DNA from: DAIOHQ01 sp036744635
GTDB taxonomy: Bacteria > Planctomycetota > Phycisphaerae > Tepidisphaerales > Tepidisphaeraceae
Assembly: GCA_036744635.1 (NCBI GenBank)
Contig: DAIOHQ010000031.1
Location: 1 to 28,247 of the forward strand
Reading direction: 5' to 3'
DNA: 28,247 bases
Part shown: piece by piece, positions 1-6,987 of the stretch
Numbering within the stretch: the stretch's first letter is position 1
Layout of the letters: each line of letters starts with the position of its first letter
Made by a program: the position numbers and the translations under genes
The notes under the pieces: generated by a model
Seen by the model: only the letters and a program-made list of their open reading frames with translations
Databases searched by the model: none
What the model was told of the DNA's origin: nothing

Positions 1-13
1 TGAGTACATCCAC

Positions 14-53
14 CGCTCATCCAGCCATGACAGACAAGAATGTCTGCCCCACC
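14..53. repeat. Dispersed intergenic repeat, copy 1
   Basis: This 40-base segment matches positions 4179-4218 at 38 of 40 bases, and shares the core AAGAATGTCCGCCCCACC with part of the element at 1954-2003 (here with one T for C). It lies just upstream of the aminotransferase gene and contains no gene of its own. Similar phrases are common between genes in planctomycete genomes. Whether it is a mobile remnant or a regulatory element cannot be told from the sequence. Confidence 0.75.
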
Positions 54-124
54 AATACAAGGCAGAGCCGCGTAAAGTGTCATGCGCCCGCGAACACGTT
101 ATCATCAACAGCGAACGATTCACT

Positions 125-1357
125 ATGAACTCCAAGCCTTTCAACATCGACGTTTCCGCCCGGATTTCCCGGCTGCCGCCGTATTTGTTTGCGCGGATCA
201 ACAAGACCAAGTATGAGAAACGTGTGGCCGGGATCGACATCATCGACCTGGGGATGGGCAATCCCACCGATCCGACGCCGGAGTCGGTGGTGAAAAAACT
301 GGCCGAGGCGGCGCGGGATCCGCGCAACCACCGCTATAGCGTCAGCAACGGCGTGGCCGGGCTGCGGCGGGAGGTGGCGAAGAAATATCACAAGAAATAT
401 GGCGTGGAGCTCGATCCGGAAAACGAGATCATCGCCACCATCGGCTCCAAGGAAGGGTTCAGCCATCTGTGTTTGGCGCTGCTGGGGCCGGGGGATACCG
501 CGGTGGTTCCCGATCCGGCGTTTCCGATTCACATTTATGCGGTGGCGATGGCCGGAGCCAACGTCATCCGGGTTCCGCTGGGGAACGATCAGGCGTTTCT
601 CGACCGGATCGAGAAGGTGATCGAGGGACTGTATCCGACGCCCAAGCTGTTGATCCTGAACTATCCGCACAACCCGACGGCGATGACGATCGACCAGGGG
701 TTCTGGGAGCGGGCGATCGCGATGTGCCGGCGGCACGGGGTGATGATCATCAGCGACTTCGCCTATGGCGAGGTGTGCTTTGACGGGTACAAGGCGCCGA
801 GTTTTCTGAGCGCGCCGGGGGCCAAGGAGATCGGCGTGGAGTTCACGACGATGTCCAAGAGCTACAACATGGCCGGGTGGCGCTGCGGGTTTTGCGCGGG
901 GAATGCGGAGATGGTGAAGGCGCTGGGGACGATCAAAGGGTATTACGACTATGGCATGTTCGCGCCGATTCAGATCGCCAGCATCATCGCCATGCGCGAG
1001 CACACGAACTTTCCCGAGGAACAGGCCAAGCTGTACGAGCAGCGGCGGAATATCGTGTGCGCCGGGCTGGACAAGCTGGGATGGACGTATGAAAGACCCC
1101 GCGCCAGCATGTTCGTGTGGGCGCGGATCAGCGATGCTCATCTGAAAGGGCAGGGGACGATCGATTTCTGTCTGCGGATGATGGATGAGGCGGAGGTGGC
1201 GCTGGCCCCGGGGCGGGCGTTTGGGGAGGCGGGGGAGAATTACGTGCGCATCGCTTTGGTGGAAAACGAGCACCGGCTGCGGCAGGCGATGCGGAATCTG
1301 GAGCGGGCGCTGAATCCGAGAAAGCCGAAGGAGAAGCGGCAGGCGGTGAAGGCGTGA
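125..1357 (+). CDS. alaC: PLP-dependent aminotransferase, AlaC (glutamate-pyruvate aminotransferase) type
   Basis: Class I/II fold-type I aminotransferase of 410 aa, the usual length for AlaC. It probably transfers an amino group between alanine/pyruvate and glutamate/2-oxoglutarate in the cytoplasm. The N-terminus SRLPPYLF, the GMGNP segment, IGSKEGFSHL and SKSYNMAGWR closely follow E. coli AlaC. K245 in SKSYNMAGWR is the expected Schiff-base lysine, N183 in NYPHNPT the pyridine-ring contact, and R375 in YVRIAL the carboxylate-binding arginine. A GTG start at 77 is also open and would add 16 residues, but the ATG at 125 matches the family N-terminus; no strong Shine-Dalgarno site precedes either. 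LL-diaminopimelate aminotransferase is a related alternative, but the details fit AlaC better. The gene stands alone, directly after a dispersed repeat. Confidence 0.85.
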   Translation: MNSKPFNIDVSARISRLPPYLFARINKTKYEKRVAGIDIIDLGMGNPTDPTPESVVKKLAEAARDPRNHRYSVSNGVAGLRREVAKKYHKKYGVELDPENEIIATIGSKEGFSHLCLALLGPGDTAVVPDPAFPIHIYAVAMAGANVIRVPLGNDQAFLDRIEKVIEGLYPTPKLLILNYPHNPTAMTIDQGFWERAIAMCRRHGVMIISDFAYGEVCFDGYKAPSFLSAPGAKEIGVEFTTMSKSYNMAGWRCGFCAGNAEMVKALGTIKGYYDYGMFAPIQIASIIAMREHTNFPEEQAKLYEQRRNIVCAGLDKLGWTYERPRASMFVWARISDAHLKGQGTIDFCLRMMDEAEVALAPGRAFGEAGENYVRIALVENEHRLRQAMRNLERALNPRKPKEKRQAVKA

Positions 1358-1394
1358 GTGGGCGCGGACCGCAGATGGATCGGGATTATCAGCG

Positions 1395-2015
1395 ATGTTC
1401 ACCATGCGACGTTGGCTGTTCCACATTCTGACGGTGGCTTCGCTGCTGTTCTGCGCGGCCGCCGCGGCATTGTGGGGGCGGAGTTATCGCGTTGCCGATG
1501 AGGTGGCATTGGTTGCTACGCGAAAATATTCGGTGTGCAGCGTGCGGGGTATATTGAGCTTCGAAATTTGCGTGTGCGATTATTCCGGCCCATTCGACGA
1601 AGCCACGCAGTCGTACGCGCACATCGAACCATACACATCCGGCTGGCGAGTCATCCATCGTGACTATCCATCGCAGCTTTGGCCGTTCGATCATCCCGAT
1701 TGCAGTGGCTGCGATGCGGACGAGGAGGGCTCGCCCTTAATCACCGTGGAGAACCGGCGGGAGCGCGCCCATCTCCCTATGTGGACGTTGGTACTTGTTT
1801 CGGCTTTGCCGTCGGTGCTGCGCTGTCGATGGCTTGTTCGGAACCAACGGCGCGATGCCCGCTCGCGCCTGGGCCAGTGCCTGCGATGTGGCTATGATCT
1901 TCGCGCCACGCCAGATCGCTGTCCGGAAAGCGGAAAGCCAGCAGTCCCTCAGCGGACAGGCAAGAATGCCTGTCCTACGGCGAACAGGAATGTCCGCCCC
2001 ACCAAATTTGGATAA
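1395..2015 (+). CDS. Small membrane protein with planctomycete CxxCGYDLRATP tail (degenerate zinc ribbon)
   Basis: 206-aa protein of unknown function. Residues about 7-27 form a hydrophobic N-terminal helix (LFHILTVASLLFCAAAAALW). A second hydrophobic stretch near 130-142 (MWTLVLVSALPSVL) is followed by Arg-rich sequence, then CLRCGYDLRATPDRCPESG. This layout, two membrane helices and a C-terminal zinc-ribbon-like motif, is a recurrent planctomycete hypothetical family. The usual second knuckle CPEC is CPES here, so one metal ligand is missing. The last ~20 residues (from about QRTGKNACP) are read from a dispersed repeat at 1954-2003, so the native C-terminus was probably replaced. A second ATG at 1404 is a possible start. 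It may be a decaying gene. The family is recognised; its role is unknown. Confidence 0.65.
   Translation: MFTMRRWLFHILTVASLLFCAAAAALWGRSYRVADEVALVATRKYSVCSVRGILSFEICVCDYSGPFDEATQSYAHIEPYTSGWRVIHRDYPSQLWPFDHPDCSGCDADEEGSPLITVENRRERAHLPMWTLVLVSALPSVLRCRWLVRNQRRDARSRLGQCLRCGYDLRATPDRCPESGKPAVPQRTGKNACPTANRNVRPTKFG
1954..2003. repeat. Composite dispersed repeat with 9-bp-arm hairpin, inside the 3' end of the preceding gene
   Basis: Positions 1954-1962 (GGACAGGCA) and 1967-1975 (TGCCTGTCC) are perfect inverted arms around an AGAA loop. The following segment to 2003 carries AGGAATGTCCGCCCCACC, the core shared with the repeats at 14-53 and 4179-4218. The element is translated as the C-terminal tail of the 1395-2015 gene and ends about 30 bases before the carbonic anhydrase start. 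Confidence 0.7.
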
Positions 2016-2032
2016 AGGGAGTAGTGATCGCG

Positions 2033-2662
2033 ATGATCTCAGCCCGTGAATCGCTCCGCCGCCTGCAGGAAGGGAACCTTCGGTTTACCGCCAGCGTGGG
2101 CGGGGCGGATGTTTTTCTGAATCAGTCTCGGCGCATGGAGCTGACGCAAAGCCAGGAACCGTTTGCGATTATTCTGGGGTGTTCCGATGCGCGGGTGCCG
2201 GCGGAGATCGTGTTCGATCAGGGGCTGGGGGATTTGTTCGTGATTCGGGTGGCGGGGAACATCGTGGCCCCGTCGCAGGTGGGGAGCGTGGAATTCGCGG
2301 CCGCCCGCTTCGGGACGCGGCTGGTGGTGGTGCTGGGGCACTCGCGCTGCGGGGCGATTCTGGCGACGCTGGAAGAGCTGCGCCGGCCGACGGCAAACCA
2401 GTCGCGCAATTTGCAGTCGATCGTGGACCGGGTGCGGCCGTCGGTGGAGGGGCTGCTGCAGACCGATCTGGCCGGCGATCCGGAGGCGCTGGTCAAGCAG
2501 GCGGTGCGAGCCAATATTCGGGCGTCGGCCGATCATTTGCGGCACGGCTCGGGGGTGCTGGAGCAACTGATCCAGGAGGATGGGCTGCTGGTGGTTGGGG
2601 CGGAATATTCGCTGGAGACGGGCGTGGTGGAGTTTTTTGACGGGGCGCCAGAGCGGGAGTGA
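2033..2662 (+). CDS. Beta-class carbonic anhydrase
   Basis: 209-aa cytoplasmic zinc enzyme that interconverts CO2 and bicarbonate. It has the two beta-class signatures: CSDARVP, with C50 as zinc ligand and the D52/R54 dyad, and GHSRCGA, with H103 and C106 as the other ligands. The segment FVIRVAGN, a family hallmark, lies between them. Length is typical for the bacterial beta class. An in-frame GTG at 2024 would add MIA, but the AGGGAG site at 2016-2021 is only 2 bases from it, against 11 bases from the ATG at 2033, so the ATG is preferred; neither spacing is ideal. The gene is convergent with the unknown gene at 2867-3658, and an inverted repeat lies between them. Family assignment is firm; the physiological role (anaplerotic bicarbonate, pH) is inferred. 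Confidence 0.93.
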   Translation: MISARESLRRLQEGNLRFTASVGGADVFLNQSRRMELTQSQEPFAIILGCSDARVPAEIVFDQGLGDLFVIRVAGNIVAPSQVGSVEFAAARFGTRLVVVLGHSRCGAILATLEELRRPTANQSRNLQSIVDRVRPSVEGLLQTDLAGDPEALVKQAVRANIRASADHLRHGSGVLEQLIQEDGLLVVGAEYSLETGVVEFFDGAPERE

Positions 2663-2755
2663 GAGACGAAACTCGCATGTATATGCGGGGCGTTTGCGAT
2701 GCGCGATCAAATTCTTATCACCGTGGGCGATTACGCGCTGTCCAAAATGCAGAGT

Positions 2756-2833
2756 TGTCATTCTGAAGTACTCTGAAGAATCTGCGTGGATCTTTATACG
2801 AGGCCAGATCCTTCAGAGTACTTCAGGATGACA
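2756..2833. repeat. Long imperfect inverted repeat (29-bp arms), MITE-like or terminator
   Basis: Left arm 2756-2784 and right arm 2805-2833 are reverse complements except at two positions, around a 20-base loop. The outer ends are TGTCATTCTGAAG and CTTCAGGATGACA, a type of terminal phrase found in short interspersed elements of many bacterial genomes. The element sits between the convergent carbonic anhydrase and the minus-strand unknown gene, so its RNA hairpin could stop transcription from both sides. There is no clear T-run. Confidence 0.75.
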
Positions 2834-2866
2834 GAGGGGCGGACGTGTACGTGGTCATGTGGCGTG

Positions 2867-3658
2867 TTACTGGCCGTCGAAGGTGTCGTCCGACTTTTGC
2901 AGGTAGGTGAAAAAGCACATCTGCTCGATGCCTTCATTCATGCCGCGGAGGCTGAAGAGTTTGAAGAACCAGGCGCGGTCTGATTCGGTGGGGTTTTCGG
3001 GCGGGGTGCTTTGGGCGCCGACGAGGGCGGCGGGAGTTGCGCCCATGATGTAGTCGGCGAGGTGGAGGATGTCGATTTCGTCGGCGGTCTGCGTGGAGAG
3101 GACATACAGGTTGTGCTGGCGGATCAGGTCGCGGAGGTAGCGGTCGGCCATGCGCACTTCGACGGCGTCGAGGGCGGCGAGATAGGCCAGCGTCTGGGGA
3201 TCCTGCTTCCATTCCTGCCCCTGGCGCTCATCTTCCTTGAAGCCTTCGAGGGCGGCATCGAAGTGGGCCTGGAGGCGCTGGTAGAAGGTTTCCACCTGCG
3301 GCCCGGCGAGCCAGCGGACGATCATCACCTCGCCGGGGCGGCGGTGGATGTGGTAGCCGTTGGTGGAGAGGCCGGCGGTGGCGTGGAGATTGAGCAGCGC
3401 GGCGGCTTCGGCGGCGGAGGAATCGGGGAGGATGGGGCTGTCGGCGGGCTTGGATTTTTCCAGCCGGCCGACGGTGCGCTGGATGTCGCGGGCGATGTTG
3501 GGATCGAGGCCGGGGAGAAGCTGGGCGTCGAATTTGCGCGGGCCTTCGAAGACGGCGGCGAGCTGGGCGTGGACGCGGAATTCGTCCGCCTTTTCGCGGG
3601 CGCGCTCGGCCGGGTCGCGGGGGAGCTCGGCGGGGGATTCGTCGGGTTCGTCAAACAT
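2867..3658 (-). CDS. Hypothetical protein, cytoplasmic, 263 aa
   Basis: Family not recognised. There is no signal peptide or membrane segment. The N-terminal ~30 residues are acidic and charged (FDEPDESPAEL...). The rest looks mainly helical, with one stretch NGYHIHRRPGEVMIVRWLAG (about 101-120) that reads as beta strands. A region near 225-245 has SDRAWFFKLFSLRGMNEG. There are no catalytic signatures. It is believed to be coding because the opposite frames are low-complexity and this frame has balanced composition with buried hydrophobic positions. Start at 3658 (ATG); no obvious Shine-Dalgarno site. It is transcribed divergently from acpS across a 77-base gap, so the two may share a regulatory region. 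Probably a lineage-restricted planctomycete protein. Confidence 0.7.
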   Translation of the reverse strand: MFDEPDESPAELPRDPAERAREKADEFRVHAQLAAVFEGPRKFDAQLLPGLDPNIARDIQRTVGRLEKSKPADSPILPDSSAAEAAALLNLHATAGLSTNGYHIHRRPGEVMIVRWLAGPQVETFYQRLQAHFDAALEGFKEDERQGQEWKQDPQTLAYLAALDAVEVRMADRYLRDLIRQHNLYVLSTQTADEIDILHLADYIMGATPAALVGAQSTPPENPTESDRAWFFKLFSLRGMNEGIEQMCFFTYLQKSDDTFDGQ

Positions 3659-3684
3659 GGAGATAGGGTAGCGAAGATCCGGGA

Positions 3685-3708
3685 ATTTTGGATTGCGGAT
3701 TTTGGATT
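3685..3708. repeat. AT-rich 14-base-period direct repeat upstream of acpS
   Basis: The decamer ATTTTGGATT occurs at 3685-3694 and again at 3699-3708, separated by GCGG. The stretch is clearly AT-richer than its surroundings and lies in the short divergent gap before acpS. Similar TTTGGATTGCGGATTT strings recur in planctomycete intergenic DNA. It may contain promoter elements, but no convincing -35/-10 pair was identified. Confidence 0.5.
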
Positions 3709-3735
3709 TTGAAACGGGGGGCGTATGGTGGAGGA

Positions 3736-4128
3736 ATGCCGATTCTTGGCCATGGAATAGACATTGTGGAGACTGCGCGGATTCGGCGGCTGGTGGAGCA
3801 GCACGCGGGGCATTTTCTGGATCGGGTGTTTACGGAGATGGAGCAGAAGTATTGCGCGCAGAATCCGAAGCGCTATTTCGAGCATCTGGCCGGGCGGTTC
3901 GCGGGGAAGGAAGCGGTCTTGAAGGTGCTGGGGACGGGCTGGCGCGGGGGGATCGCGTGGACGGACATCGAGATTTTGCGCGAGCCGTCGGGGCAGCCGA
4001 AGATCAAGCTGAGCGGGGAGTGCCAGCGGATCGCCGAGCAGCTTGGAATTGCCCGCTGGCACATCTCGATCAGCCACATCGAGACACACGCGACGGCCAG
4101 CGCGATCGGATTGCGAGGGGAGGGATGA
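3736..4128 (+). CDS. acpS: Holo-[acyl-carrier-protein] synthase
   Basis: 130-aa cytoplasmic phosphopantetheinyl transferase that moves 4'-phosphopantetheine from CoA to the serine of acyl carrier protein, activating fatty acid synthesis. Signatures: GIDIVE at the N-terminus with D9 as magnesium ligand, and RFAGKEAVLKVLGTG with E59 as second metal ligand and K58 and K63 for CoA. The C-terminal HISISHIETHATASAIG is the usual final strand region. Length is normal for single-domain AcpS. Upstream in-frame codons exist, but only the ATG at 3736 gives the family N-terminus (MPILGHGIDIVE). The purine-rich GGTGGAGG is almost abutting this ATG, unusually close for a Shine-Dalgarno site. It is downstream of a short divergent gap and is not clearly in an operon. 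Confidence 0.93.
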   Translation: MPILGHGIDIVETARIRRLVEQHAGHFLDRVFTEMEQKYCAQNPKRYFEHLAGRFAGKEAVLKVLGTGWRGGIAWTDIEILREPSGQPKIKLSGECQRIAEQLGIARWHISISHIETHATASAIGLRGEG

Positions 4129-4553
4129 CGGTGGGGTTGAGGGGATATGGCTGGATTCGGGCCGGTGCGTACACCTGCCGCTCATCCAGCCATGGCAGAC
4201 AAGAATGTCCGCCCCACCGAACGTGTCCACGCAGCGCCGGCGCGGGGCGCCGGGCTTTGCAATTTCTCCCTCCCGGAAGAAACCGATCGTTTGCAGACAC
4301 ATGGCATCGGCAGCCGGGGTGCGGGAACATGGCGGCCGGCCTCGCGTGGCTGCGCGTTAGCTTGAATGCTCAGAGTCCCGTGCAAACATGTCAGCCCGGG
4401 GAACTCCGTTTCCCTTGACACTATTACTGCCCTATGCCCGGCGCGTTGCGGGAATTCCGTGGAAACCGCAACGAAATACAGCGCCACCATTCCGTTAGCA
4501 GAAAAATGCAGGCATAAAGTCATCGCCTTGCAATCCAACATGAATCAATCGGA
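4129..4553. other. 425-base gene-free region with a dispersed repeat and a possible terminator hairpin
   Basis: This gap between convergent acpS and the DUF4159 gene holds no convincing gene on either strand. It contains the dispersed repeat at 4179-4218. At 4237-4253 there is a strong GC hairpin (CCGGCGC/GCGCCGG around a GGG loop) followed by GGCTTTGC, a weak candidate intrinsic terminator for acpS. A TTGACA at 4415-4420 has no matching -10 at normal spacing. The rest shows nothing recognisable. Confidence 0.5.
4179..4218. repeat. Dispersed intergenic repeat, copy 2
   Basis: Matches 14-53 at 38 of 40 bases in the same orientation. It includes the core AAGAATGTCCGCCCCACC, also present in the element at 1954-2003. 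It lies about 50 bases after acpS. Three related copies within 4.2 kb suggest a multicopy family in this genome. Confidence 0.75.
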
Positions 4554-6287
4554 TTACTTTGGAGCTTTATGATATTGCCGGGTGGCCTCTTCGTAGTGGT
4601 TGTAGGCGTAGACGAAGATGTTGATGCCGATCTGGAAGGACTGCTTCTGCACCAGCGGCGATGCGCCGGAGTGGCCTTCGCGCCAGGCATCCTTGATGCC
4701 GCCGGGGGCGTAGAAAACGCACCAGCGGCCCTGATAGCGAATACCGATGGCGCGGCTGTCGGCCCTGCCGTTGAGGTGCCAGAGCTGGGGGACGCCGTTG
4801 GGGAAGCGAAATGGCGCCTGGAAAATCGGGTCATCGTTGGCGATATCGGTAAGTGAGTCGTCGGGAATCACCTGCTTGATCCACTGGCGGAAGGACTGGT
4901 CGAAGCCCGATCCGCCGCCGTCGACGAAGAGCATTCCGCCGGCCTGGAGGTAATCGCGGATGGTGCGGTTGTCGGTGGTGGTGGTGTTGATGGCGCCGCG
5001 GCCGGTCATGTAGAGCATCGGCGGCTGATAGCCTTTTTTGTAGGTGCGCAGGGCGCCGATGGGCATGGATTCGCCATCGGGGCGGGCCTTGAACTTGGAT
5101 ACCTTTTTCAGCGCGGCCAGGAAGTTGCGGTCAGCGCCTTCGTTCTTGCCGTCATCCCAGCCGTTGCCTTCGTATTCGAGGCGGATGAAACGCAGTTCGG
5201 CATTGGCATTGCCGTAGCCCCAGCCGCTGCCCTTGCCCTTCTTGCCGCCGATGCCGGAACCTTCGCCTTCGCCGCTCATGCCGGAGGCACCTTCGGTGGC
5301 GTTTTCGTCGAACTGGTCCATGTTGCTCAAGTCGACCTGGAAGGTGTTTTCCGTCTCCTTTTCCGTCACCTCGCGGATCTCGGATTGCTCCATGGTGGGG
5401 AACTTGAAGGAGATGGGGCTGTTGGCGTTGAGGACGAATTTGGCGGGTTTTTTCGGCTGCTTTTTGATCTTGGCGACGACGTCGACTTCATGGCCTTTCT
5501 TGGGCCCGCCGCCGGCCGAGCCGCCGCCGCCGATGCCGGGGACTTCAAAGACCTGGGTGGCGCAGCCGCGCACCTGGAACATCCAGGGGAGGATGAGGAT
5601 GACCACTGCATGTACGGCAAGGCTGACCCAGAAGCTCTGCCGATAGATGGGATCGACCTTTTCGAGGGTGGCGCTTTCGACAGAGGGGTGGTACTCGTGG
5701 CGCTCATACAGGGCGTTGGTGGAGCGGCGGAAGGAGAGGGCGTGGAAGACCATCAGGGCGGCCATCAGCGCCGCCGCCGGCCAGTTGTAATGGGTCTTCA
5801 CACCTAACGCCTGCAGGTCGTTGAGGGTGTCGCCGTAGATCTCGACGCCGGTGTCGACGATGACGTTGGCGGCGGTGATGACGGTAAAGATCCAGAAGCT
5901 GAGGACCGCGTAGGCCGCGAAATAGGCGATGCGGATGAGGATCAGCACCCAGTTGCGGCGCAGCAACAGGCCCAGCGCCGCGGTGGCGGCGAAGAGGATG
6001 GCGCCGGCGGCAACGGCAAGGCGCAGCCAGCGGAAGAGGGCGAAGGTGGAGTTTTCGTCGAAGGGCTTTTCAATTGCGGGAATGTTGTCGATGAGCACGC
6101 CAACGTAGTGCTTCATCCGCAGGGCGAAGAGGGCGCAGAGCAGGGCCATCACCGCCAGCGGGATGCAGAGGAGCCATTGGGCGCGGGCGATGCGCGCGGA
6201 GGCGGCGGGGTCCTTGGGCGCGGCCGGCGGCTTGGCGGCCGGCGGCTTTGCCCTGGCTCTCGGTTGTTCTACGGAAGGAGTGGCCAT
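4554..6287 (-). CDS. Five-span membrane protein with C-terminal periplasmic DUF4159 domain
   Basis: 577-aa protein. A Pro/Ala/Lys-rich cytoplasmic N-terminus (1-35) is followed by predicted membrane helices near 37-56, 86-108, 113-138, 169-184 and 218-237. The last (SFWVSLAVHAVVILILPWMF) resembles the HxV-type anchor of TonB-like proteins. Then come a Gly-rich linker (251-262), a Lys/Pro and acidic linker with more Gly (263-360), and a DUF4159 domain (about 362-577, from ELRFIRLEYEGNGWDDG through the MLFVDGGG core). An N-terminus inside and five spans place DUF4159 in the periplasm. It is the last gene of the ExbB/ExbD cluster, 17 bases after the small single-span gene, with GGGAT ahead of the ATG. 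Known: DUF4159 genes often sit near ExbB/ExbD-type and TPR genes in planctomycetes; function unknown. Inferred: a TonB-like effector of the proton channel. Confidence 0.85.
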   Translation of the reverse strand: MATPSVEQPRARAKPPAAKPPAAPKDPAASARIARAQWLLCIPLAVMALLCALFALRMKHYVGVLIDNIPAIEKPFDENSTFALFRWLRLAVAAGAILFAATAALGLLLRRNWVLILIRIAYFAAYAVLSFWIFTVITAANVIVDTGVEIYGDTLNDLQALGVKTHYNWPAAALMAALMVFHALSFRRSTNALYERHEYHPSVESATLEKVDPIYRQSFWVSLAVHAVVILILPWMFQVRGCATQVFEVPGIGGGGSAGGGPKKGHEVDVVAKIKKQPKKPAKFVLNANSPISFKFPTMEQSEIREVTEKETENTFQVDLSNMDQFDENATEGASGMSGEGEGSGIGGKKGKGSGWGYGNANAELRFIRLEYEGNGWDDGKNEGADRNFLAALKKVSKFKARPDGESMPIGALRTYKKGYQPPMLYMTGRGAINTTTTDNRTIRDYLQAGGMLFVDGGGSGFDQSFRQWIKQVIPDDSLTDIANDDPIFQAPFRFPNGVPQLWHLNGRADSRAIGIRYQGRWCVFYAPGGIKDAWREGHSGASPLVQKQSFQIGINIFVYAYNHYEEATRQYHKAPK

Positions 6288-6304
6288 GATATCCCGTCGG
6301 GCAT

Positions 6305-6808
6305 TTACTTCAGATCGGTGTCGAGGTCATCCAGGCCGCGGCGCGTCGGTTCCTTGGGGCGCTCCGACGGCTTGGCGGTATCGGTGATGTTCTTGACGAC
6401 GGGGTTTTCCTTTTTCTCGATCATCTTCTTTTGCGAATCGTCAAGGTTGGGATCTGCCGTCGTGCCGGGCTTGGCCGCGGTCGTATGGGCGACCGGGGTG
6501 GGGTTGGCGGTGGCGGACGGCGCGGTGGTGGAAGGCTGGGTTGCGGCGGCGGCCGAAGCAGCATGGCGCTTCTCGGCGCCGGCCGGGTCCATCCTGTCGC
6601 GGATGAAGTCGACCGAGGTTGCGCCCGCGATTGCCAGGTGAATCAGGAAGGCGATGCCCACCCAGAAGAAAGTCGCGGAGTTGGAGGCCTCGCGAAGCAT
6701 CCGGCGGGTGTTGTCAGGGCCGACCGTGGCACGGGTCGGCTTGCCGGGGGTTGCGCGGGGGGGCAGCGTCGATTGTGCGGGAGGGGGAGTTGTTTTTGTC
6801 GTGGCCAT
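6305..6808 (-). CDS. Small single-span membrane protein, possible TonB/TolA-like linker
   Basis: 167 aa, family not firmly recognised. The order is: a cytoplasmic Thr/Pro/Arg-rich N-terminus (1-45), one membrane helix (47-66, FFWVGIAFLIHLAIAGATSV), then a long Ala/Thr/Pro-rich, presumably extended periplasmic segment (about 75-125). A charged C-terminus follows (DDSQKKMIEKKENPVVKN..., 125-167). This architecture, a helix containing a His followed by a Pro/Ala linker, resembles TonB or TolA without their folded C-terminal domains. Start at 6808, supported by AGAAGGA upstream; reading could be extended to an ATG at 6865, but that would translate through hairpin repeats. It lies between the ExbB-ExbD-ExbD block and the DUF4159 gene, which fits a coupling role. 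That role is inference. Confidence 0.7.
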   Translation of the reverse strand: MATTKTTPPPAQSTLPPRATPGKPTRATVGPDNTRRMLREASNSATFFWVGIAFLIHLAIAGATSVDFIRDRMDPAGAEKRHAASAAAATQPSTTAPSATANPTPVAHTTAAKPGTTADPNLDDSQKKMIEKKENPVVKNITDTAKPSERPKEPTRRGLDDLDTDLK

Positions 6809-6833
6809 AATCAATATCCTTCTTCGAGTATCT

Positions 6834-6935
6834 GTAGGGTCCGCTTCAGCGGACGGTGCCAGCATCGTCCGCCAAAGCGGACCCTACACGAAATTCAGCG
6901 GACGGTGCCGGTAACGTCCGCTGAAGCGGACCCTA
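6834..6935. repeat. Tandem hairpin repeats between the second exbD and the TonB-like gene
   Basis: The first hairpin has arms 6834-6854 and 6867-6887 (21 bases, two mismatches, beginning GTAGGGTCCGC) around a 12-base loop. A second, partial copy follows: arms 6894-6903 (TTCAGCGGAC) and 6916-6925 (GTCCGCTGAA), with the same GCGGACCCTACACGAA tail. The element lies within the minus-strand cluster, where its RNA would separate upstream exbD from the downstream genes. Confidence 0.75.
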
Positions 6936-6955
6936 CACGAACACCACGTTGTACG

Positions 6956-6976
6956 GCACGGGTTGGAAACCCGTGC
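6956..6976. repeat. ACGGGTTGGAAACCCGT palindromic repeat, copy 1
   Basis: A 21-base near-palindrome with arms GCACGGGT and ACCCGTGC around TGGAA. It is identical in sequence to 8568-8588 and related to 8500-8520. It lies 12 bases past the stop codon of the second exbD (in transcription direction), so it could form a 3' hairpin on that mRNA. Confidence 0.75.
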
Positions 6977-6987
6977 TGCGGGAAGCA

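Noticed and set aside
80..1426. A 448-codon minus-strand open frame opposite the aminotransferase
   Set aside because: The product is Arg/His/Pro-rich and motif-free, and the plus strand encodes an almost textbook AlaC-type enzyme.
4415..4443. TTGACA promoter candidate in the acpS-DUF4159 gap
   Set aside because: No -10-like hexamer occurs at 16-18 bases, and no plus-strand gene follows.
6834..6976. Possible CRISPR-like array of palindromic units
   Set aside because: There are only two unequal hairpin units and one unrelated palindrome. No regular spacers and no cas genes are present.
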